Assembly: GCF_024721155.1 (NCBI RefSeq)
Contig: NZ_JAHVAP010000005.1
Coordinates: forward strand, 620,001 to 684,000
Origin: Mucilaginibacter phenanthrenivorans
GTDB lineage: Bacteria; Bacteroidota; Bacteroidia; Sphingobacteriales; Sphingobacteriaceae
DNA: 64,000 nt
Reading direction: 5' to 3'
Shown piece by piece: positions 25,599 to 34,143 of the stretch. A model generated the notes under the pieces. That model was not told the origin of the DNA. It was given only the letters and a program-made list of their open reading frames with translations, and ran no database searches. How positions within the stretch are numbered: the first letter of the stretch is position 1; the number at the start of each line of letters is the position of its first letter. A program made the translations under genes and the position numbers.

Positions 25599-27170
25599 AT
25601 GTCAATCTCCTACCTGCTTATTGCGCTTATTGCCATGTTTGGCCATTCCGAGGACTTTTTGGGAACTACGCTGCTGAGCAGGCCGCTGGTGCTCGGGCCG
25701 CTGGTTGGTTTGGTGTTGGGTGATCTTTACCAGGGCGTGATCATTGGCGCTACATTGGAGCTGATATTTATGGGTAACATAAAGGTCGGTGCAGCCATTC
25801 CGCCCGATGTTATTACCGGCGGCGTATTGGGTACTGCCTTCGCCATTATATCCGGCAAAGGGCCGGCCATCGCGCTGGCTATTGCTGTGCCGGTTTCTAT
25901 CCTTGCTGAAATGCTCATCAGCAGCCTCTTCGTGTTCAGAGCAGTGATCAATAAAAAATTTAATCAATACGCCGATGCCGGCGATTTCAATGGCATTCAG
26001 CGTTTACATATCCTCTCCGGTATTTTGCGGCCTATACTAATGGGTATCATCGTGCTGCTGGCCCTGCTGTTGGGAGGTACGGTTATGAAGGATTTCCTCG
26101 ACCTGATACCTGCATGGGTACAAACCGGATTACAGGTTGCCGGGAATATGCTGCCCGCGCTTGGCTTTGCATTGCTGATGCACCTGATGTTCAATAAAAC
26201 AGTAGCGCCGTATTTTTTCCTTGGATTTATGCTGGCTGCTTATTTAAAATTACCGGTTATCGCCATCGGTGGTTTGGGGGTGGTAATTGCTTTGATAGTA
26301 ACCCAGGTTACGCCAAAAACAGATGATGATAGCGACTTTGATGAAATTAAGGAAGAGGTTACGCCATCGCAAAAGCTGAGCAAAGGCGACATCCGCAATG
26401 TTTTTTTACGGTCAATGGCGCTAGAGGCAAACTTCAACTTCGAGACCTGGCAAAACACAGGCTTTGCATTTGCCATTATCCCGGTTTTAAAGAGGCTTTA
26501 CACCACCAAAGAAGCAATGGCCAAAGCGCTGAAAAGGCATTTGCAATTCTTTAATACAAGTCCGTATGGCTCAACGCTCATTTTAGGCATTACCGCTGCT
26601 ATGGAAGAGCAAAACAGCAACGACGTGGAATTTGATGCAGAATCTATCAGCTCGGTAAAACTGGGCTTGATGGGGCCGTTGGCCGGGGTGTTCGATTCCC
26701 TGTTTTGGGGCACCTTTAAGGTGATCGCCGCAGGGGTTGGTACTTCGCTTGCCATAAAGGGAAATATCATGGGACCAATTTTGTTCCTGCTGATATTTAA
26801 CGTACCACACCTGGTACTGCGTTATAACCTAACTTTTATCGGATATCGTGCCGGTACTAAATTCCTGCAAAATCTCGCCAAAAATAACGTGATGGACCGG
26901 CTGACCAAAGGCGCTTCGATATTAGGCCTGATGGTAGTTGGTGCAATGCCGGCAACCTTAATGTCAATCACCACGCCAATAAGTATCGGGTCTGATAAAT
27001 CGGAAGTTACTATCCAAAGCGTATTGGACCAGGTAGTACCTGCAATTATCCCTTTGGGCCTAACCTTTTTGGTGTATTATTTTGTTAAGAACGGCGCCAA
27101 AACAACGCACCTGCTGCTGGGCTTGCTGGCGCTTGGTTTTATCGGCAGTATGATCCATTTATTTGCTTAA
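25599..27170 (+). CDS. Fused PTS mannose-family enzyme IIC-IID (membrane permease)
   Basis: A 523-residue membrane protein joining two subunits that are normally separate. Residues ~1-245 are IIC: LGPLVGLVLGDLYQGVIIGATLELIFMGNIKVGAAIPPDVITGG is its signature (split here across several helices). A charged linker (TPKTDDDSDFDEIKEEV) follows, then IID from ~263 to the end: FLRSMALEANFNFETWQNTGF, RHLQFFNTSPYGSTLILG, and the hydrophobic C-terminus HLLLGLLALGFIGSMIHLF. Together they form the sugar channel. No stop or frameshift separates the halves. In the classical systems IIC and IID are two proteins, so the fusion is notable. Substrate is unknown; the following NagB-like gene suggests an amino sugar. 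Confidence 0.93.
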   Translation: MSISYLLIALIAMFGHSEDFLGTTLLSRPLVLGPLVGLVLGDLYQGVIIGATLELIFMGNIKVGAAIPPDVITGGVLGTAFAIISGKGPAIALAIAVPVSILAEMLISSLFVFRAVINKKFNQYADAGDFNGIQRLHILSGILRPILMGIIVLLALLLGGTVMKDFLDLIPAWVQTGLQVAGNMLPALGFALLMHLMFNKTVAPYFFLGFMLAAYLKLPVIAIGGLGVVIALIVTQVTPKTDDDSDFDEIKEEVTPSQKLSKGDIRNVFLRSMALEANFNFETWQNTGFAFAIIPVLKRLYTTKEAMAKALKRHLQFFNTSPYGSTLILGITAAMEEQNSNDVEFDAESISSVKLGLMGPLAGVFDSLFWGTFKVIAAGVGTSLAIKGNIMGPILFLLIFNVPHLVLRYNLTFIGYRAGTKFLQNLAKNNVMDRLTKGASILGLMVVGAMPATLMSITTPISIGSDKSEVTIQSVLDQVVPAIIPLGLTFLVYYFVKNGAKTTHLLLGLLALGFIGSMIHLFA

Positions 27171-27176
27171 GTAAAG

Positions 27177-28883
27177 ATGAAGGGGATTGGCGTTTCACCG
27201 GGAATATCAATTGGCAAGGCTTTTTTATTACAAAAAAAGAAAGCTGCGCTAACCTGTATTTTGCTAACTACGCCCGAAGAAATAGCCGCAGCTGTTGAGC
27301 AGTTCGATGACGCAATAACCAATTCGGTTAACGAAATTGAAGCTATTAAAAGCAATACCCTTTCTGACGAAGACCTTGCCATACTCGAAACTCAAATTGA
27401 ATTACTAAGCGACCCGGAAATACGGGATGGTGTAGTTGAAAAGATTGAGATCGAATATAAAAACCCTAACGATGCTCTTTTAGAAGTTGTAGACGTGTTT
27501 GTCCAGCTTTTTGAAAATATGGATGACGAATATATGCGTGCCCGGGCTGTAGATATACGGGATATCGGCAACCGCATCCTGAAAAATCTTAACGGACAAA
27601 CTTCCGGAAACCAGGTATTTGAACCGGATACCATCATCATAGCGGAAGACTTATCACCATCGGATACCATTACCATGGATGTAAGCCGGGTTACCGGATT
27701 TGCCACACAAATGGGCAGCAAAACATCACATGCCGCAATCATTGCCAAATCAAAGGGCATCCCGGCTGTTGTTGGTTGCGGTGCCGATCTGATCAGCATA
27801 AAAAACAATGATGTTATTATTTTAGATGGATCACAAGGTTTAGTTTTAATCAATCCAGGCCAGGAATTAATTGATGAGTATACTGCAAAAAGGAATGCCT
27901 ATCGTCAGCATGCTGAAACGTTAAAAGCATTAAGGGATGAGCCCGCTGTAACAACCGATGGCATGCAGGTAATGTTATCAGCAAATATCTCCGGGGCGGA
28001 AGATCTGGAAGACGTTTTTGATAATGGCGGAGAGAGCGTTGGCCTACTCCGTACTGAATTGCTATTCATGAACCGGGACAACTTCCCGACGGAAGATGAG
28101 CAATTTGAATTTTATAAAAAAGCGGCGTTGCAAGCAAAAGGGAAACCGGTGATCGTCCGTACTATCGATATTGGGGGCGATAAACAATTGCCTTATTTTA
28201 ATTTACCTGCCGAACTTAACCCTTTTTTAGGGTACCGCGCGATAAGGATCTGTTTAGATAGGAAGGACCTTTTCATTACCCAGCTTAAAGCCATTTTGCG
28301 GGCATCTGTTTTTGGTGATCTGAAGATCATGTTCCCGATGATCTCCAATATCCAGGAGATCAGATCGGCGAAAAGCATTTTGGGTGAGGCAAAGGCAGAG
28401 TTGCTTTCGGAAAGTATTTCATTTAATCCCGCTATGAAGGTGGGCATCATGATCGAGATCCCATCAGCTGCCATAACCGCTGATCTGCTGGCCAAGGAGG
28501 TTGATTTTTTCAGCATCGGCACCAATGATCTTTGCCAGTATACATTGGCAGTCGACAGGATGAATGAGCAAATCACTCACCTGTATGATCCTTTTAATCC
28601 GGGCGTATTAAGGCTCATTAGTTTTGTGATCGAGCAGGGCGAGAAACATGGCATCCACGTAGGCATGTGCGGTGAAATGGCTTCCGATCCACTGGCAACT
28701 TTACTGTTGCTGGGAATGGGTTTAAAGGAGTTTTCTATGAGCGCCGCTTCTATTCCGGCGATAAAAAGCATCATCATAAATAACAGCGAGCTAAAGGCAA
28801 AACAGATATATAAAAATGTAATGGAGATGGATAGCTCGGAGGATATTTTGGGGTATTTGAAAGGGATAACGGCGGACGAATAA
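27177..28883 (+). CDS. ptsI: PTS enzyme I (phosphoenolpyruvate-protein phosphotransferase)
   Basis: Takes phosphate from phosphoenolpyruvate and gives it to HPr. 568 residues, the usual length. N-terminal HPr-binding and phosphohistidine domain with active His185 in MGSKTSHAAIIAKSKGIPAVVG (split: GSKTSHAAIIAK); C-terminal PEP-binding TIM barrel with GGESVGLLRTELLFMNR, PVIVRTIDIGGDKQLPY, ISIGTNDL-type FSIGTNDLCQYTLAVDR and the active-site Cys in HVGMCGEMASDP. Starts 6 bp after the IIC-IID gene, so the general PTS component is encoded with its permease. Confidence 0.95.
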   Translation: MKGIGVSPGISIGKAFLLQKKKAALTCILLTTPEEIAAAVEQFDDAITNSVNEIEAIKSNTLSDEDLAILETQIELLSDPEIRDGVVEKIEIEYKNPNDALLEVVDVFVQLFENMDDEYMRARAVDIRDIGNRILKNLNGQTSGNQVFEPDTIIIAEDLSPSDTITMDVSRVTGFATQMGSKTSHAAIIAKSKGIPAVVGCGADLISIKNNDVIILDGSQGLVLINPGQELIDEYTAKRNAYRQHAETLKALRDEPAVTTDGMQVMLSANISGAEDLEDVFDNGGESVGLLRTELLFMNRDNFPTEDEQFEFYKKAALQAKGKPVIVRTIDIGGDKQLPYFNLPAELNPFLGYRAIRICLDRKDLFITQLKAILRASVFGDLKIMFPMISNIQEIRSAKSILGEAKAELLSESISFNPAMKVGIMIEIPSAAITADLLAKEVDFFSIGTNDLCQYTLAVDRMNEQITHLYDPFNPGVLRLISFVIEQGEKHGIHVGMCGEMASDPLATLLLLGMGLKEFSMSAASIPAIKSIIINNSELKAKQIYKNVMEMDSSEDILGYLKGITADE

Positions 28884-28948
28884 AAAGCTCTTGTCAGTGC
28901 GAGAACTAAAATCCGCTGGATTGCGAAGGTGAAATGACAAGAAAGGGA

Positions 28949-29053
28949 TGTCATGCTGAGGCACTCGAAGCATGCGGGCAAAGGCCTCTGCACCATGCTT
29001 AGCACGCAGATTGGCCTCTGCGCACATCGCTCTTCGAGTGCCTCAGAGTGACA
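28949..29053. repeat. TGTCATGCTGAGGCACTCGAAG inverted repeat
   Basis: Left arm 28949-28970 begins TGTCATGCTGAGGCACTCG; right arm 29032-29053 ends CGAGTGCCTCAGAGTGACA. An inner pair, CCTCTGC and GCAGATTGGCCTCTGC, is also related. First of two palindromic elements stacked between the EI and HPr genes. Confidence 0.75.
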
Positions 29054-29076
29054 CCCCACCCAAGTTGAAAATAACT

Positions 29077-29195
29077 TGTCATGGGTAGAAGGAGCGACGA
29101 AGCAACCTCGTAGCAATGCATGGTCAACTTGCAAAGTCTATACTTTCATATTCGCTCTGTATAGCTACGAGGTTGCTTCGTTCCTCGCAATGACA
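29077..29195. repeat. TGTCAT...GCAATGACA palindromic repeat before HPr
   Basis: CGACGAAGCAACCTCGTAGC (29095-29114) pairs with GCTACGAGGTTGCTTCG (29164-29180), and the right end TTCCTCGCAATGACA matches the terminal motif of the 15529, 17847 and 30278 elements. With the neighbouring element it fills the 343-bp gap 28884-29226; no gene is seen there. Confidence 0.75.
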
Positions 29196-29226
29196 GGGTT
29201 TGATATTAATATATGAATGAATACAA

Positions 29227-29493
29227 ATGATAACAAACAACTATATCATCCTCGCACCGCAGGGCTTACACGCCCGGCCGGCAACTACATTGATAAGGCT
29301 TGCCAAAAGTTTCAAGTCAACCATCAGCCTGCAAAAAGGCGAGAAGACTATTAAGCTCAACAGCATGCTAAACATTTTATCGCTCACCATAAAGGGTGGC
29401 GAAACCGTTACCGTTATTATTGATGGTGATGACGAAACCGAAGCATCGACGGCCATCGGACAATTTTTTACGGAACAGCTAAAAGATCTATAA
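29227..29493 (+). CDS. ptsH: PTS phosphocarrier protein HPr
   Basis: An 88-residue HPr. The phosphorylated His15 lies in QGLHARPATTLIRLA. Ser46 in KLNSMLNIL occupies the position of the regulatory serine phosphorylated by HPr kinase in Firmicutes; no HPr kinase gene is in the window. Separated from EI by 343 bp of palindromic repeats, and overlapping the next gene by one base (TAATG), which implies translational coupling. Confidence 0.93.
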   Translation: MITNNYIILAPQGLHARPATTLIRLAKSFKSTISLQKGEKTIKLNSMLNILSLTIKGGETVTVIIDGDDETEASTAIGQFFTEQLKDL

Positions 29494-30251
29494 TGAAAAT
29501 AACCATTACCAAAAACGAACAGGAATTTGATACCACCGCAGCCTGGCGCATTATTGCGCAGATGCTGGAAAAACGTACCTCTGTGATCGGCCTCTCAACC
29601 GGGCAAACTACCATTGAGATGCACCGCATTGTGTCGGATATTTTCAAGCAATACCCGTTTGATGTTTCGGATATCACGCTGTTTAATGTGGATGAGCTTA
29701 CCAACCTTTCGCGCGAATATGCCGGGAGTTGTTACACCATGATCTTGAACCAGATCGCCGGTCCGCTTGGCATCTCCGATGAAAATTTTATTATGCCGCC
29801 AACCTTGTCTGATGATTTTGAGGCGGAAAGCGTCCTGTTTGAAAAACGCCTCGCCGAACGCGGTGGTGCTGACCTGCAGATGCTGGGCATCGGCAGCAAT
29901 GGCCACATAGGCATTAACCAGCCCGGTACGCCTTTCGAAAGCGAAACGTGGGTATCGCCAATGGATCCCGACTTCGAGGCCCGTGTACGCCGCGAAACAC
30001 AGGTGCCACCCGAAACTGTTTTAGGCGGATTAACCCGTGGGGTAAAAAACATTATGCACACCCGCAAATTGATCCTGATAGCCAAGGGTTCTCATAAGGC
30101 GGATATTATCGAACAGGCAATCCTCGGCCCGGTAAGTATTGATATCCCGGCCTCGGTGGTGCAGTTGCACCCAAATTGCGAAATCTTGCTGGATGCTGAT
30201 GCAGGTGCAAAAATTGCAGCGTATGCTAAGAAAAGGAATTATAACAGGTAG
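29493..30251 (+). CDS. NagB-like glucosamine-6-phosphate deaminase/isomerase with altered active site
   Basis: A 252-residue member of the NagB/6-phosphogluconolactonase superfamily. GLSTGQTT is the phosphate-binding loop; Asp67 (FNVDEL) is the catalytic base and His138 (GSNGHIGINQPG) is in place. Two positions differ from the E. coli enzyme: Asn136 where it has Asp141, and Gln143 where it has Glu148. Asn at the first is seen in Bacillus-type enzymes; Gln at the second is not usual in those I recall, as that Glu helps ring opening. Overlaps HPr by one base, so it very likely acts on the sugar phosphate delivered by this PTS. Glucosamine-6-P deaminase, galactosamine-6-P deaminase/isomerase or a related activity are all possible. 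Confidence 0.85.
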   Translation: MKITITKNEQEFDTTAAWRIIAQMLEKRTSVIGLSTGQTTIEMHRIVSDIFKQYPFDVSDITLFNVDELTNLSREYAGSCYTMILNQIAGPLGISDENFIMPPTLSDDFEAESVLFEKRLAERGGADLQMLGIGSNGHIGINQPGTPFESETWVSPMDPDFEARVRRETQVPPETVLGGLTRGVKNIMHTRKLILIAKGSHKADIIEQAILGPVSIDIPASVVQLHPNCEILLDADAGAKIAAYAKKRNYNR

Positions 30252-30277
30252 GCTAAAAATAGTTTTCTTCAAAAAAT

Positions 30278-30382
30278 GTCATTGCGAGCGCAGCGTGGCA
30301 ACCTCGTCGGTATATATGGCGCTAATGCATAGCGAATACGCACGGCGACGAGATTGCTTCGTCGTTCCTCCTCGCAATGACA
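30278..30382. repeat. TGTCATTGCGAG palindrome between convergent genes
   Basis: Ends TGTCATTGCGAG (30278-30289) and CTCGCAATGACA (30371-30382) are perfect inverted copies; inside, GGCAACCTCGTCG (30297-30309) pairs with CGACGAGATTGC. A run of T follows on the + side and a run of T on the minus side (AAAAAA at 30271-30276), so it can terminate both the PTS operon and the topoisomerase gene. Confidence 0.8.
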
Positions 30383-30396
30383 TTTTTTGTATTAAA

Positions 30397-33201
30397 TTAA
30401 AATAGGCCCAATTGCCCTTTGTCGTCAATCTCTATGTCATCGGGATTGGTGATTTCAAAATCAATCTTTTTCGGTGGTGTTTCAACCGGTTTAGGAGACG
30501 ATTCAGCCAGTGGCTCTGGTATCTCAACCGGTGGTTCCGGTTTAATTTCTACCGGCTTTTCAGGAGCAGTCGCTGGCGCTTCTGCTTCAGGCTTTTTAAC
30601 TTCAGCCTCCGGCATTTCTTCTACCTCAGCTACATCAATTTCATCATCTATGCTATCTGCTTCATCAGCGATCACTTCCTCTGGTTCTATATTATTTTCA
30701 GCAATCAGCTCAACAGATTTCACCGGGCTTTGCGACAAACGGTTACCCATTGCCTTCATCCCCTTAACGTCAATAACTGTTGAAAGATCAACCTCAGATG
30801 TTTCCGGCGTTTGTTCTTTGCCCTTCAATATCGTCATACTGATAACCGGCTGATCCGCACCCGAGATCATCACCAATTTTGACCCAGCCTCATCGCTAAT
30901 GATGCTGACCTGCTTACCAATCACAAGGCTATCGAACACAAACCGTTTCACCATGTAGTTTTTCGATTTGCCATCGATATGGATAACTGAATAAACTTTG
31001 GCGGGATCGTATTTCTCGATCACGATCATCTTATCGTCAAAGTGATTGTTCAGGTCAAAGCTGGTCAGTTCATAAACGCCGTTGCTCATCACGGTCAGGA
31101 TCTTATCGTCGCCATCAAATTCCCCAAGGTACTTACCGCGACCGTCGGCATTCAGTCGTTTTAAAATATCATCATACCAGATCTTTCGTCCTGCAAGCGT
31201 TGATACACCCTTACTTTTCAGGATGATCTTTTTAACCGGGTATTTGGTGATGATGTTACCCATGGAACCACGGCCTTTTATCGCAAGCGCAGCAAAGTCC
31301 TCGTCAAACTGAAGCTTCTTCAGCTTGCTGTGCGGCTTTAATTGTACGTTAACAATTTCTGCCTCGCCATTCGGGTTGGCGCTGAAGTATAATACACGGG
31401 TGCCTTTTGTGCCTTTGGTTAAATCGTATTCCTTATCGCGGGTAACGCCTACAACCGAGAAACGCTTGATATAGCTTACCCCGCTTTGCCCGTCCTTGTA
31501 GATCATGTTATAAACGGTGCGTTCGTCGTTCTTTTTAAATACAGCTACATGGATAATTTCCTTACCCACAAAAACCTTATCCTGAACCTTGGTGATCAAA
31601 CAACGGCCATCCTCGCGGAACACGATGATCTCGTCTATATCCGAGCAGTCGGTTACAAATTCATCCTTCTTTAGTCCCGTACCGATAAACCCATCCACAC
31701 GGTTAACATATAATTTCGCGTTAGCTAATGCTACTTGCGCCGCTTCTACCTTATCAAATGTGCGCAGCTCAGTTTTACGGCCGCGATCCTTTCCATATTT
31801 ATCCTTCAGTTTCTGGAACCAGGCAATGGTATAATCGGTAAGGTGTTTAAGGTGATGTTTTACTTCCTTTATTTCGGCTTCAAGTCCTTTGATCTGCTCA
31901 TCCGTTTTCTTTACGTCGAAACGGGTGATGCTGCTCATTGGCTTGTCGATCAGCTTCTTATAATCTTCCGGTAATATCGCGCGATAAAACATCGGGAAAA
32001 ACGGCTCGAATAAGCGGTTCAACACCTCGAGCACCATTTCAAAATTGCTGGATGTTTCATAGTCAGGATGCTTGTACATCCCTTCCTGGATAAAGATCTT
32101 AAGAAGTGAGCTAAAGAAGATCTTTTCCATCAATTCCTTCAGCCTGATCTCCAGCTCCATTTTAAGCAGCTGGCGGGTGTAATGCGTACTCTCGGTCAGC
32201 ATGTCGTTCACGCTCATAAAGCGCGGCTTATCGTGCTGAATTACGCAGGTATTTGGCGAGATGGAAACTTCACAATCAGTAAAGGCATACAAGGCATCGA
32301 TGGTAACATCAGGCGAGATTCCCGGCGCTAAATGCACCACGATCTCTACGCTGCTGGATGTGTTATCCTCAATTTTTTTGATCTTGATCTTACCCTTTTC
32401 ATTGGCTGCAACAATGCTTTCCATTAAGCCGCCGGTAGTTGTGCTGAACGGAATTTCAGTTATAGCCAGCGTCTTTTTATCGCGCTCCACGATCTTTGCA
32501 CGGATGCGCACCTTACCACCACGCTGACCATCATTGTACAACGTAGCATCAGCCATTCCGCCTGTCGGGAAGTCCGGCATCAGGTTGGGCAGGTTGCCCT
32601 TCAATACTTCTATCGAAGCATCTATTAGCTCGATAAAATTATGCGGCAAAATCTTGGTAGCCAAACCCACGGCAATACCGTCGGCACCCTGTGCAAGCAG
32701 CAAAGGGAATTTAACAGGTAACGTGATCGGTTCGCGGTTACGGCCGTCATAACTGGCCTGCCAATCGGTGGTATCAGGGTTAAAAACAACTTCGAGTGCA
32801 AATTTTGAAAGACGGGCCTCAATATAACGCGGCGCAGCGGCCGAGTCGCCGGTTACCGGGTCGCCCCAGTTTCCCTGGCAATCAATTAACAGGTTTTTCT
32901 GGCCTATCTGTACCATGGCATCCCCAATGGAAGCGTCACCATGCGGGTGGTACTTCATGGTGTTACCAATAACGTTGGCAGCCTTGTTGAAACGCCCGTC
33001 GTCCATCTCCTTTAGGGAGTGCAAAATACGGCGCTGAACAGGCTTTAAACCATCATTTATATGCGGAACGGCACGGTCCAGGATCACATAGGACGCATAA
33101 TCCAGGAACCAGTTTTCGTACAGCCCGTCGAGTGAGGTAATGTTGTGTAATTTTTCGTCGTTATTAGCAGGTATCTCGTCGTTGCTTAAATCTTCACTCA
33201 T
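30397..33201 (-). CDS. parC: DNA topoisomerase IV subunit A
   Basis: Type IIA topoisomerase cleavage subunit, 934 residues. The winged-helix/tower part has DGLKPVQRRILHSL, HPHGDASIGDAMV and the active-site Tyr126 in AAAPRYIEARLS. The C-terminal half forms DNA-wrapping beta-propeller blades, although the gyrase-specific GyrA box is not evident. The last ~110 residues are an acidic, proline-rich tail (EPPVEIPEPLAESSPKP) ending in GQLGLF, which resembles the bacterial sliding-clamp-binding consensus QLxLF. The partner subunit B is encoded 4.6 kb away on the same strand. Named ParC rather than GyrA from the absent GyrA box and its proximity to a ParE-like gene. Confidence 0.92.
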   Translation of the reverse strand: MSEDLSNDEIPANNDEKLHNITSLDGLYENWFLDYASYVILDRAVPHINDGLKPVQRRILHSLKEMDDGRFNKAANVIGNTMKYHPHGDASIGDAMVQIGQKNLLIDCQGNWGDPVTGDSAAAPRYIEARLSKFALEVVFNPDTTDWQASYDGRNREPITLPVKFPLLLAQGADGIAVGLATKILPHNFIELIDASIEVLKGNLPNLMPDFPTGGMADATLYNDGQRGGKVRIRAKIVERDKKTLAITEIPFSTTTGGLMESIVAANEKGKIKIKKIEDNTSSSVEIVVHLAPGISPDVTIDALYAFTDCEVSISPNTCVIQHDKPRFMSVNDMLTESTHYTRQLLKMELEIRLKELMEKIFFSSLLKIFIQEGMYKHPDYETSSNFEMVLEVLNRLFEPFFPMFYRAILPEDYKKLIDKPMSSITRFDVKKTDEQIKGLEAEIKEVKHHLKHLTDYTIAWFQKLKDKYGKDRGRKTELRTFDKVEAAQVALANAKLYVNRVDGFIGTGLKKDEFVTDCSDIDEIIVFREDGRCLITKVQDKVFVGKEIIHVAVFKKNDERTVYNMIYKDGQSGVSYIKRFSVVGVTRDKEYDLTKGTKGTRVLYFSANPNGEAEIVNVQLKPHSKLKKLQFDEDFAALAIKGRGSMGNIITKYPVKKIILKSKGVSTLAGRKIWYDDILKRLNADGRGKYLGEFDGDDKILTVMSNGVYELTSFDLNNHFDDKMIVIEKYDPAKVYSVIHIDGKSKNYMVKRFVFDSLVIGKQVSIISDEAGSKLVMISGADQPVISMTILKGKEQTPETSEVDLSTVIDVKGMKAMGNRLSQSPVKSVELIAENNIEPEEVIADEADSIDDEIDVAEVEEMPEAEVKKPEAEAPATAPEKPVEIKPEPPVEIPEPLAESSPKPVETPPKKIDFEITNPDDIEIDDKGQLGLF

Positions 33202-33320
33202 TATTAGCTGAAAAATTTTGGATGGGTAAAGATATAGATTATGTGCAGATGTGCGGATTTTGAGGCAGCTGATTTTTTAACACATTACTAACTTTCAACA
33301 TTCTTATCCCATGGTTATTT

Positions 33321-33357
33321 TTAACGCAGAGATACGGAGGAGGCGCAGAGGGCACTG
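33321..33357. repeat. Repeat copy flanking the GxxExxY gene (left)
   Basis: TTAACGCAGAGATACGGAGG at 33321-33340, continuing AGGCGCAGAGGGCACTG. A direct, diverged copy (TTAACACAGAGACACAAAG) lies at 33834-33852, and an inverted copy at 33931-33954. The three bracket the gene at 33377-33754. Confidence 0.7.
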
Positions 33358-33376
33358 AGTCTTTGCGTGATGAAAT

Positions 33377-33754
33377 TTAAGTTTTAATTACCCGTCGGAT
33401 ACCGTCTTTTAGCATCAAGACATTAAAGTTTATTAACAACCCCAATTTGCACCCTGAAACTTTTAAATAGGTTAACACTTGTGCCAAATGAATATCAGCT
33501 AAACTTTCAACTGCTTTAATCTCTACTATCAGTTTATTCTCAACCACAATATCCAGCCTATACCCGCAGTCCATTCTAATTTCTTCATAAACCAATGGTA
33601 ACGGCTTTTCTTTTTCTACATATAAGCCCTTTTTATATAACTCATAAAATAAACATTCTTTATAAGCAGATTCCAGCAGCCCGGGTCCCAGCGCTTTGTG
33701 AACGGTTATTGACGCACCCATAACCTCGGTTGCTAAATCGTTTTCAATTTGCAT
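33377..33754 (-). CDS. GxxExxY protein (PD-(D/E)XK-like)
   Basis: A 125-residue small protein of the GxxExxY family, named after GLLESAY near its N-terminus. The pattern LDIVVENKLIVEIKAVESL has the Asp...Glu-x-Lys arrangement of PD-(D/E)XK nucleases, followed by a conserved QVLTYLKVSGCKLGLLINF segment. The start is ATG 33754 (MQIENDLATEVMGASI), where family similarity begins; the frame stays open further upstream without similarity. It is alone, with repeat copies on both sides. Family function is not established; a nuclease-like role tied to the repeats is inference. Confidence 0.88.
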   Translation of the reverse strand: MQIENDLATEVMGASITVHKALGPGLLESAYKECLFYELYKKGLYVEKEKPLPLVYEEIRMDCGYRLDIVVENKLIVEIKAVESLADIHLAQVLTYLKVSGCKLGLLINFNVLMLKDGIRRVIKT

Positions 33755-33833
33755 TTTATTTATTGTGATTTTTGGTTTGCGATGAATAAAGATAGGAGAA
33801 TTTATATTTATGAAAATATTTGATAGCGTTTTT

Positions 33834-33954
33834 TTAACACAGAGACACAAAGAACTTCACAGAGGACACTGGTTTAAAAACACTAATATCTCTCGTTTTA
33901 TCTCAAACAATCAATCTCTGTTATCTCCGTGCCTCCTCCGTATCTCTGTGTTAA
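33834..33954. repeat. Repeat copies flanking the GxxExxY gene (right)
   Basis: A direct copy (TTAACACAGAGACACAAAG, 33834-33852, continuing to ACAGAGGACACT) and an inverted copy (GCCTCCTCCGTATCTCTGTG, 33931-33950, then TTAA) of the sequence at 33321-33357. The stretch 33755-34143 contains only these repeats; an open frame at 33810-34262 has no protein-like features. Confidence 0.7.
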
Positions 33955-34143
33955 AAAACAAACAAGCTATTTTTCCCAGTCTGCCCCTCTTACATCTCTT
34001 TCTTCCATCAATTTATCATCAGGCACAACAATTTCTTTTTAGTTGGATGTTAGCGAAGAATTATCCGTCTTATATTGGCCACGTGCCTCCATTACCTATT
34101 TACGGCATTCAAAACATTCGTTACCTTTATAAAATTTCAAATC

